Shown: in pieces, positions 22,898 through 32,029 of the stretch
Layout of the letters: every line of letters starts with the position of its first letter
Position numbering within the stretch: position 1 is the stretch's first letter
Source: Eutreptiella sp. 'Long Island Sound 2002'
Lineage: Eukaryota > Euglenozoa > Euglenophyceae > Eutreptiales > Eutreptiaceae
Assembly: GCA_964036045.1 (NCBI GenBank)
Contig: OZ038389.1
Span: 35,283,412 to 35,347,411, forward strand
Direction of reading: 5' to 3'
DNA length: 64,000 bases
The notes under the pieces: model-generated
The model's database searches: none
What the model saw: only the letters and a program-made list of their open reading frames with translations
Told to the model about the DNA's origin: nothing
Program-made: the position numbers and the translations under genes

Positions 22898-25667
22898 AAG
22901 CACATGTTTGGCCATGGGCCCATTCCGCCTTCACACCCGCTGCTGATGCAAATCACTGTGCGTCTCACATCTCCGAGGGTGCGGGTTTCTGATGAATACA
23001 GGGGCCGGGGGGGGGTTGGTGGGGCGTAAATTTGGTCGGGGAACTCTGGCGTTTCAATTTGGCCGCCAAATTTCCCACGCCAAATCTGCTTTGTCCTCCT
23101 ATCCCCCTGTGCTTTGCATGCTCCATGTCTCATACCTTGTTCCTTGCTTCCGCCAACTTTCCCACCACCAAATTGACTTGCCCCCCCCCCCCCCCTTGCC
23201 CCCGTGTATGTGTGTGTTTGTGGGCTGCGTGTTGGTCCGCCGGCTTTCGAGGAAGGCAGCGCACGCCCATGTGTGCTGCAAGAAAGTCGGCGGGTATCCT
23301 CGAGTCACAAGTGCGTGTCGCATGCACATCATTGCCTTCATGGCACCCTCTCCCCGTGTTTGGCAGGCACCAGTTGAACATACGACTGCCCCCCGGCGTA
23401 CCTGTCTGACTTCATAGAGGTAAGGGCCCGTAGCTTCGTCGGAACCCACGCTCTCTGCCCCTGCAGGCCCCTCCCTCCCCTCATTCTGCACTCCCTCCCC
23501 TCATTCTGCACTCGCTAAGGTCGGATTACAGGGGTCATTCGGGGGTGGAAAATGAGAAAATAATTTTGTCCACTGGTTTGGGACCACTTATAATGAAGAA
23601 TGGGTAGTTTGAGGCCATGAACAGCTGTGGTTGGCTCAGTGGTGTCCTTCTACCCTCCCAAAATGCATTGAAGAGGGCTCGTCCAATCGCCAAAAAAAAG
23701 GTGCATCCCTCAGAAAAGCAATACTGGTGTTTGTGGCCCCTTTTGGGCTTGTCTAACCCACTTCGCCCACCATGTGCACCCTTCAACGTCAACTGGTGGT
23801 GGCATGTTATAGGTAGGGTTCTGTGTGTGTGTGGGGGGGGGGGGGTTTACTCAGGGGTCAACCTTTCCCACACTAGAAACAGTCCAAAAAAGAAACCAGT
23901 TTTCTTCGAAGGTTGGTGGCCACTTGCACATCACATACATCTTTCAACGCACTTTTCTTGGTCCAGAGTGGTGGATTTTGCGATTTTGAGAGTAGGGATC
24001 TTTGGGACACAGAATATCACAACTGGGTCACAATGTGTCCAAAAGTGACACTTTAGCCTTGCTTGCTTCAAGTTAATTCAGTCAAGCGATCTACCAAAAT
24101 TCGGGTGGTATTTGAGGGAGCACCGGCGAGTGCATTTCTCTCCCATCTTGGGCTTGCTTGCTTGCCACTTGCTGCTTGCTGCTTGCTGCTTCCTGCTTGA
24201 TGCCGCTTGCCAGAACCCCCTTTTCCGCGCTGGATGCAACAAGGGGCTGCAAAACCTTGCTGGTTACACCACCCTGGTGACCCCAGCCCTAAGCCTAAGG
24301 CTAAATCACAATGCATTGTGGGCAAGCAGTGTTTTTAAGGCCAAATGGCCCCCGTTTAGTCCCCAAAATGCCTTGAAAAACGCCCGGTTTGGAACGGGGA
24401 ATGGTCCAAAAATGAGCGGAAATCAAGTTTTTTTGCAAACCGGGTGCCTCAGAATAGCAAAACTAGTGCCTTACCCAATTTGGAGCATGTTTTGGACCAC
24501 CTTCGGTGCACAACACCCATCCTCAACCAGCAGTGCTGTGTGTGTGCTGTGTTCGCAATGCGCGGTGGACAATGTTCCGAAATCACCGACCCTCCCCGAG
24601 CATGTGCAACACACACAATTCTTGAGTGGCAGAGGTGTGTGTGTGTGTGACAGGTGCAGGTGCTACGTAAGTGGTTTACCCCCCCCCCCCCACATTGCAG
24701 GGACAACCCCGTGTCAGAACAACAGTAGGTGATGCCAAATGCGCGAGGAAAAGTTGTTCATGGTTAAAGTAGAGCGGAGTGGAATGTATATGGCATCCAG
24801 CGCACACCTCTTCCATACCCAAAACAATCCGAAAGAGCCATTTTTCTGGCCAGTCCGCCAGTGTTTTTGAACCCAGCATCTCCACTTGCAGGACCGATGC
24901 AAGCAGCAGTGGCACGCAGCAGCAGCAAAATGGCGCGAGCTCTGAGAACTCGGCCCTGTGGTGGCTATTTTTCATAGGGGGTTGTGAAACCTTGCTGGTT
25001 ACCAGCTCGGTGCCCTTACCCGAAGTAATTGTAGGAATTTGCAGCGCGGAGGGTGTGGGTTGCGCACCCCCCAGCGGAATGCTTCCCCCGTTCCTCTTCT
25101 AACCCTCCCACGGAGTCAGACCTCCTGCATTGAGGTTGTAGTAGGTGATGCTTGGCCCGGGCAACAGATTGTTGCGGCGCAGGGCCGCACACTCCAGGCC
25201 CTTCTTTGTGTTGTGAGTTGTGCATGGCATGTGAAGCAATTTACGTACTGTGTGTGGGTCTGTGCATGGGTTGAATATGTGTGGGTGTGTTCTGGATTGT
25301 AATCGGGGGTTGTCTTGTGGGGTTTGTGATGTAATGTGTCATGAGTTGTTGAACATGAGTTTTGTGGCCTGTGTTATGTCTGACAGGGGCCTCTTGATTT
25401 CGTACATGTGACTCTTGTGGGGAGGGTGGGTTGCGTGCTTTTCGAGGGACTGCTAGAAAAGGGTAGCTAGGGAGGCTGGTGTGGAAACCTTTTGAGATCA
25501 GCCCTATATTTTCATGACCCTTGCATATGGCAGTTTGTACAGTTTGCAGTTTGAACATTTGTCACTATGTTTAGATGCACAAGAACATTTTCTGGCGGGT
25601 GCTGGTGAAGGGGACCGCCACAAAATCCCCATTGTCACGATACTCGTTGGAATTTAGCCCCTTTCAT

Positions 25668-26120
25668 TTTACGACGCTAGCGCCGTAAATGTGTACCCAC
25701 TACAGAATACCCCCCCCCCTGCCCATTGGGGATGTTCACTTGTGGGTCCCGCTGGGCTTGTGTGGAAAACTTTTGAGTTCACCCCCATAGCAGCATGATG
25801 CAACAAGTGGACTATGCAAGTTCCTCCCAATTTGTCCATCTCTGCCCTTCTCCGTTAGACAGGGATCCAAGGAGTGTAGTTTCTATTCCTGGGGGGGGGG
25901 GTTCGAATCTCCCTGCTACCTGACTGCTTCCCCTCCAATACCCCAGCCGTTTTACGGCGCCAACACCGTAAGTTTTTAAGGCAGTGGTGCCATAACCGCT
26001 TACGGTAGAAGTGTGCCAAACCACCTGCCATTCCCCCTTTGGCAATCCCTACACCAAATGGAAATCGCCGTGGTGTTTACAGCGCTTTTCGCACTTGTGC
26101 ACCCCACGTTTACGGCGCTA
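25668..26120. repeat. Three TTTACGGCGCTA motifs, one a 22-bp near-palindrome
   Basis: At 25668-25689 the sequence TTTACGACGCTAGCGCCGTAAA is a near-perfect palindrome. Related half-sites TTTTACGGCGCC (about 25949) and GTTTACGGCGCTACGC (about 26108) follow within 450 bp. They could be terminal repeats of a small DNA element or a repeated protein-binding site. Confidence 0.4.
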
Positions 26121-27039
26121 CGCATGCGCAAAGTGCAGCCCAAGAAAACCGCCGGAAAAATGGCTGTTGTTTCCGGGGTTAGATGGTACTTACGTTAAAG
26201 GGCATGTAGACCCCAAGATATCGCGGCTACCTTGCCAAAGAGGCACGCTAGCACCTCAATGAAGCCTCTTCCGTGCAATAAGAGTTTCAAAAAACATGGC
26301 AAGAACGCAAGTAGGCAAACTGGTGGTACATGGAGTGGCAATGCTTTTGCCCAACAGTGGACCCCAGAACAACATCATATTTCCATCTGGCCATTCCAAT
26401 GCGATATTGATGGCGCTTTGACGGGTCAAGCGAGATTGGCAACAACATGGTGCAATGATGTGGTGGCATTACTGTGGTGGCAAAACTCGTTCCATACAAC
26501 TTTTCGGACAATTATGCGATTAGGATTGGTACAGTACCCCCAACAAAGGGGTAGAAACCCCCCACCAACCAACCAGCCAACCCTAACAGCCTACCCCTCG
26601 TCGAGGGGGTAGGCATTATTCCCCAAATCCACATAAACCCCCCGATGGCCCACCCACCATAGCTGACCCCCCCCCCCCCCCGCCCCCCGCCATGGGGTTG
26701 ACGCCACCTTCAGCAAATGCCTGAGCCTGGCAAGTACCTCTTTCATTTATGCTGGCAATGCAACAGTGTCAACAACAACTCACTCACTTACTTGCGGTTG
26801 CACCATATAAGATACTTGCATTGCTGCCACAGTGATTGACACACAACATACTGTATCATTGATGAGGCCCTTTCACATGGTTGAGCCATGCATAGTTCAG
26901 TGCAGAGAACTAGGTGCAACCCAATGGCCTCAAATTCTGAACCTTCATAACTGCACTGTGTGCGCATACATGCACGGGTAGAGTGGAGTGGGCGAACAGA
27001 GCAACAAAGTGTTGGCTGGGTGTATTCTGCCTCGTCGGA

Positions 27040-27043
27040 CAAC

Positions 27044-27087
<44 letters not shown>

Positions 27088-27130
27088 GCAACAACAACAA
27101 CAACAACAACAGCAACAACAACAACAACAA

Positions 27131-27207
<77 letters not shown>

Positions 27208-27211
27208 CCAA

Positions 27212-27242
<31 letters not shown>

Positions 27243-27418
27243 CGCCGCAATCACCACAACCACAACCACAACCACAACCACCATCACTACCAGGCCCACC
27301 ATCAATTTAACAACAAAAACAACAAAAACAACAAAAACAATGACCAAAACAATGAAATTGAGAACACCAGCAGCAGCAACAGGAACAGCAACAGCACACA
27401 CACACACACACACACACA
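27040..27418. repeat. (CAA)n microsatellite with trailing (CCA/CAA)n and (CA)n
   Basis: About 200 bp of CAA units with rare CAG, AAA and TAA interruptions runs to 27242. It is followed by ACCACAACCACAACC and AACAAAAACAAC units to about 27345, and a (CA)n run at 27394-27418. Long poly-Gln, poly-Asn, poly-Thr and poly-Val frames here are by-products. Confidence 0.92.
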
Positions 27419-27500
27419 TTTCTGGCCAGCACTTGTCTTTGTTGTTCGAGGGAGGGAGGGTGGGAGCTGGGGTAAGGGGCCTAGGAATAGGCCAAGAGAC

Positions 27501-27863
27501 CTGCTGCCGCACAGATAGAGCTATTGGGTCGATAGTACCCCTCAAGCGCATGAAGGGAACACCCCATGACAGGAATCCAACAAGGCCAACAAGCACTCCA
27601 GGGAAGATGGCCAGAGCCACAAACAATGGTATGCCCCTGAACAGCGACTGTTCCTCATGGACGAAAACGTTCGAAGAGGCCACACTGGAAGACCGATAGC
27701 TGCGAATGCGGTGGCCCAACGTTCTGCTTGAGGAAGTTGGTGAAGGTCTGTCACCGAAAGCTTGACTAGGGGCGCTGCAGTTGGAGGGGGTCACCTCCAC
27801 AACAGTCGGGGCGTGTCTCCGCTGCCCAATGGTCTCCTCTGCACCTGACTCGGTACTGGACAT
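27501..27863 (-). CDS. N-terminal exon of a putative single-pass membrane protein
   Basis: Minus strand, starting at the ATG at 27863 (MSSTESGAEETIGQRR). There are 121 codons to a donor CAG|GTCTCT, with GT at 27500-27499 and phase 0. Residues 1-65 are Ser/Thr/Arg-rich and look cytosolic and disordered. Residues about 75-100 (IPLFVALAIFPGVLVGLVGF) form a hydrophobic membrane segment, and the exon ends ALSVRQQ. Beyond the donor the frame runs into the antisense of the (CAA)n repeat, so splicing here is more likely than read-through. The frame is also open upstream of 27863. I do not recognise the family. Downstream exons are not resolved. Confidence 0.45.
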
Positions 27864-28398
27864 ACTTCGGGCAACAAAGGGCTGAGACCCGAGAGAATGA
27901 TGTACACAGCAGCAAGGGGAAGCCGTTTGGGACAAAGAAATAATCGAAAAACCAACAAACCCCTGACTCTGAACCGCCCCCTCCACTCCAACCCCTCCAA
28001 CCCCTGGGGCCGGGCACCCTGACGTGGTGCGGAGGCATGGTGGGGTCTCCCCAGCATGAATGGACTGGAATGGGGGGGCAGCCTCGCTGCCGCGGCTCAG
28101 CACTGGTCTGAAGATCTTTTGCCAATTCCCCGTAGGCCACCTGCCATGTCGTGGTGCTGGGCGCTGGAGCGATCAGGTCGCGAGCACAGGGGCTCTCTCT
28201 ACGTGCCGGGGATTTGGCAGTGGATAGCCCATGTCCACCTCAGCTCAGCAATGCTTTACATGCAAGACCACACGAAAGCAAAACTGCAATTCTTCTGAAA
28301 CTTCTGAAACTGCAACTCACTTGCTCTTAGCATCATAAGACCAACGTCTTACGATGTTTAGAGGGTTTTTAGCACGAAGGTTTTCAGCAATAGACATA

Positions 28399-28614
28399 TG
28401 TAATGGTCTTGCCCTTGTTTCTAACGTCTGCGATGCACTCAAGAACAATAACCAAACTTAATATCATCCCGTCAATCTGTACAAACATTTTGAGTGTAAA
28501 ATACATACCTAATTTATGCTTTCTGATATGCCTACTTTATTTTGATCTGGCCTATGCTACGCATGCGCGACACACGCGATCGCGCTAGCGATCTTTACTC
28601 TGTGTCCTATTACA
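28399..28614 (-). repeat. 3' LTR of the retrotransposon
   Basis: 216 bp, collinear with the 5' LTR over its whole length, with the same termini and the same internal ATCCCGTCAATC. Confidence 0.88.
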
Positions 28615-28624
28615 CTCCCTTCCC
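28615..28624 (-). promoter_or_regulatory. Polypurine tract
   Basis: GGGAAGGGAG on the minus strand, immediately before the 3' LTR. It is the expected site for plus-strand cDNA priming and sets the element's orientation. Confidence 0.75.
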
Positions 28625-28699
28625 AAGCTATTTGCTGGAGTTTACCTCAGCAAATGGCTGACTAAGGAAAATAGACACTCAGATCTTTACACTGATGTG

Positions 28700-30900
28700 G
28701 GGGGGGGGGGGGGCTGAGCTGCTGTAGACAGCCCAGAGCAGGGTGTCAAACAAAAAAAACTGTCAAACACACACCCTAAAAAAAATTTACTGTGGTGTGC
28801 TGCAGTGCAAGAGTGCACTGCAGCCCTACATGCTGGTTAGAGTGGGTGTGGGGGTAGAAATGTGGGTGGCCTAAGTTACACAGCAACCCTACAATACTAA
28901 CCTGCCTACAAACAGCTAACTGCCTGCAGCAATGGCTAAGCAGGCATCGCACTGCACTAGACCTTGTGCAGAGGAGGCGGGGGGGGGGGGGGCTGTCAAA
29001 AAATCTGTAACAATTTTCTGCCTGCCTGAAAAGGTTAGAATATTTTACAAATAAAAATTTGTATCCCTGCACCTGCAACCCTGCAGACAGTAACAGCACC
29101 ACATAAAAATTTTTTCTCTTCTTAAAACCTCTCAGAAGATTTTCAAACCTGAAGTAAAGTACAAAAACCCATTAACCTGATTAACCTGACTTCTGAGTTC
29201 TGTCTTCACTTGTTTTCTGTCTTCATTGGCGCTGTTGTCTGCAGAGCAAGCAAGGCAAAGAAATAGGGAGAGAAGAAAAAAAACGAAAAGACCGAAAGCG
29301 CAGAAAAGCCATGCAAAGCAACCGCTCGCGCACAAACGACCGAACACTGCAGAGCAGCAGAAACACACCTGAAGTGCTCTGCTCCCGCGTTCTGTGTTGC
29401 TCGTTGTCTTGAACTTCTTTGCACCTGTGCAAAGCAAAAGAATAGAAAGAAAACAAACATGTCATATAAAAAAAAACGACGTGTCAGATCGTCAGTCATA
29501 CCTGATGAAAATTCCATACTGAAACTCCTGATTCCCACCTCTGATTCCCGAACAGCCTGCAGAGCACACACAGAGGTTAGAAAATACACACAACACGCAA
29601 ACGACAACTATGCTAATGCACATGACGTGTGAAAACGCAAACGAAAATGTACCTAAATGCAGCATGCAAACTTTTTATCATTATTTTCTGTTGTCAAACG
29701 CGTAACTGTAGTTGTGCAATCTATAACAAAAACTGAGCAAGCTGGACTAAACAAACCTACGCAAACGCATTCACACACATTGCGCACGCAAAAATGCACC
29801 CTCGAACTCGAAACAAAATGAAAACACTGAAAACACACATGATAAAATTTACCTGGACAAGGACAGAAATGAAAGACTGAAATTAAAAAGACTGAAAGTA
29901 AAAAGACTGGGCAACACACAAAAACTGAACAAGAGAAATTAAAAGACATACACTCCAATCACGGGTCATGTGGAAAAAATATTCAGAGAGCCTACACAAA
30001 AAAATAAAAACTGTCAAGCTGCCCGAGGCAGCGGTAACACTCCTGTCCACCTACGCCCCCGCAGGCAAACAGAGGCCGTGGCGAATCACCCGCCCGACCC
30101 AAGTAGGTGCCACCCCCAGAAAAAGAATCGCCCTTCAACTCAGGGTGGGGTGTTCTGCCTTACCAACCCAAGGCCAGGACTGTCAGGAAAAATGAAGGGC
30201 TTAAGAAGGCGCCCAAAGGCCTACGAGACTTATAAGGCGCCTCGAGCGGGATTCGCTATGCCTACAGTGGGGGTTACTGTCCTACCCAAACGAGTGCTGG
30301 CTAAGCACAGGACCAACCAAACAACAAACTGCCACTCACCGGCTAAAAAGAGAAAAAGTAGAAGTAGCGACCACCAACAACACAAACAGAAAATGAAAGA
30401 AACAAAGAGGAAGCAGAAGCACCCAAACTAGGTCGTGCGTGTTCGCCAAGGGCGAAGGGACGCAACCGCAACCCGACAAACAACTCAAAGATGCCCCAAA
30501 AAACAGAAAAAACACCAAAATGAGAAAAGCTGAAAAAAAATACAAAAGAAGGAAAAAGAAGACAAACCTGTATATACATACACACATACAAACACACTGC
30601 ACACTCAAAAACACACAAACTGAGCACGCAGCACATACTCAATTTTCACATTCACTCATTTGCATCCTGGATTCCTGGCTGCTCCACCTGCAAAAGCAGG
30701 AGCAGGAACGCCACAACCACGGAAAAAAGACAAGACAAAAAAAAACAAAACGAAGCGAACACTGCAGGCATGCAACACATAACACACCTGTAAACAGGAC
30801 GTGTCCACGTGTGCTCACCCTTCGTGTCGCGTCTCGCTGCGTTGGCTGGTGCTGCGCTGCTGCACCTGCACACACACACACACACACACACACTCAAAGG
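28700..30900 (-). other. Interior of the LTR element with clustered splice-like signals
   Basis: Read on the minus strand, several T/C-rich stretches end in CAG followed by a short A-rich segment and another AG|GT. Examples lie near 30870, 30690, 29430, 29240 and 29150. The pattern mimics short exons of about 50 bases between small introns, but no continuous protein results. A (CA)n run lies at 30869-30893. Confidence 0.35.
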
Positions 30901-31099
30901 CAAAACCAAAGAATAAAGCCTTAACAACGAACGCGTAAGCGAACGAAGCAGGCGACGAAAAAGACAATACGACACGAAGCAAAAGCTAAAAGCGTCCAAC
31001 GCTGAAAATTACCTACTCCTCAGGGCGGCGCTTGCAACGCCTGGGCGCCACTCCTTCAAAACTCTCTGCGCCCGCTCAAGTCTTTGCTGCTTCACAAAG

Positions 31100-31710
31100 T
31101 GTGGGCAGCGTCCACTACGCTGCTGCGCTTAGCCAGCGCGTTTGCAAGCAGCGTCCACAACGCTGCATCGATATCCCAACGCGGTCTTCGCAGCGTCCAC
31201 CACGCTGCTGCTCGGCCAACGCGTTTGATGCAGCGTCCACTACGCTGCGTTGACGACTCACGCATTGTTCGTAGCGTTCACCACGCTGCATTGAGGGCAA
31301 TCAGCGTACACCACGTTGCGTTGTCCATCCTCGCTGTGCTCGGCAGCGTCCAGCACGCTGCTGTGATGCTCCAGCGTGGTTGTTCGCAGCATCCACCACG
31401 CTGCCTTGATAACCCAACGCGCTGCTCACAACGTGCTCCATACTGCTGCGAAGGCAAGGGGCTGTCAGATGCCCCACTGTTGACGACGGTGACCAAAGCT
31501 CTTTTGGCTGCGTAACCACGCTGCCATGATCACCCACGCTGTTCAGCCAAACCCTGGTTCCGGCAGCGTCCACGACGCTGCTGATCCCCAAGCGCGTCCT
31601 GTGGCAGCGGTCACGACGCTGCTGTGATTTCCGAACATCTCCTTGGTAGCGTTCACGACGCTGCTGTCCTCCCACTCGTTGATGGCAGCGTTCAGCACGC
31701 TGCTCTTCTC
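31100..31710. repeat. Array of ~14 hairpin repeats inside the LTR element
   Basis: The unit GCAGCGTCCACNACGCTGCTG recurs about every 40-45 bp, for example at 31105, 31148, 31190, 31230, 31342, 31386, 31562, 31602, 31647 and 31685. Each is an inverted repeat (GCAGCG/CGCTGC) with a short loop. The spacers carry a second loose motif (CCCAACGCG or GCCAACGCG). Open frames across it are repeat artefacts. Confidence 0.85.
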
Positions 31711-31796
31711 TGCCCACTCGTTGTTACTGACCCTCATCGCACAGCAACAAAATACCTCTTCGATCATTGGGATAGCATAAGCAAGGCCTCTTTTTC

Positions 31797-31808
31797 GATT
31801 GACGGGAT
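31797..31808 (-). promoter_or_regulatory. Putative primer-binding site complementary to the element's own LTR
   Basis: On the minus strand the 12 bases directly after the 5' LTR are ATCCCGTCAATC. They are perfectly complementary to GATTGACGGGAT inside both LTRs (31877-31888 in the 5' LTR). There is no TGG that would pair with the CCA end of a tRNA. In fission yeast Tf1 the first 11 bases of the transcript fold back on the primer-binding site in this way. Use as a self-primer here is inference. Confidence 0.65.
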
Positions 31809-32025
31809 TGTAATGGTCTTGCCCTTGGTCCTAACGTCTGCGAAGCACTCAAGAACAATAACCAAAACTTCATATCATCCCGTCAATCTGTACAAACATT
31901 TTGACTGTAAAATACATACCCAATTTATGCTTTCTGATATGCCTACTTTATTCTGATCTGGCCTATGCTACGCATGCGCGACACACGCGATCGCACTAGC
32001 GATCTTTACTCTGTGTCCTATTACA
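31809..32025 (-). repeat. 5' LTR of the retrotransposon
   Basis: 217 bp with TGTAAT/ATTACA termini. Read on the minus strand it contains AGAATAAAG (possible polyadenylation signal) and CATAAAT (TATA-like), about 70 and 45 bases ahead of GATTGACGGGAT (31888-31877). That last sequence could mark the transcript start. A GCGATC..GATCGC near-palindrome lies close to the 5' end. Confidence 0.88.
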
Positions 32026-32029
32026 CATA

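Larger units (their letters stand above)
22898..27500. other. Non-coding region after the GT14 gene
   Basis: Mostly repeats and homopolymers. There is a tandem CTGCTTGCTGCTTG block at 24170-24200, and the palindromic ACGGCGCT motif at 25668-26120. A hairpin at about 26589-26614 has GCCTACCCC/GGGGTAGGC arms. A plus-strand open stretch at about 26190-26520 has protein-like composition (WPFQCDIDGALTGQ) but no acceptable start or splice sites. The (CAA)n array is listed separately. Later exons of the minus-strand gene that starts at 27863 should lie somewhere here, but I could not place them. Confidence 0.4.
28395..32029 (-). mobile_element. Non-autonomous LTR retrotransposon, complete, minus strand
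   Basis: LTRs at 28399-28614 and 31809-32025 both begin TGTAATGG and end CCTATTACA. They differ at about 8 positions plus one indel (roughly 96% identity). The direct duplication CATA flanks the element (28395-28398 and 32026-32029). Orientation comes from the purine tract GGGAAGGGAG, which on the minus strand abuts the LTR at 28614, so 31809-32025 is the 5' LTR. The 3.2-kb interior has no integrase, reverse transcriptase or gag, so mobility would need another element's proteins. Going 5' to 3' it holds a primer-binding site, a hairpin-repeat array (31710-31100), and then AT-rich sequence with repeated polypyrimidine-CAG splice-like signals. A 4-bp duplication is within the range of LTR-element integrases. 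Confidence 0.88.

Noticed and set aside
26910-27700. Poly-Gln, poly-Asn, poly-Thr and poly-Val/Leu frames across the (CAA)n block
   Set aside because: Microsatellite artefact. Only the portion left of the splice donor at 27501 on the minus strand looks coding.
31100-31710. Regularly spaced repeats resembling a CRISPR array
   Set aside because: Units are degenerate, spacers are themselves repetitive, no cas genes are present, and the context is a eukaryotic LTR element.
28399-32025. Plus-strand orientation of the LTR element
   Set aside because: On the plus strand the bases before the right LTR are not purine-rich, while the minus strand gives both a polypurine tract and the self-complementary primer site.
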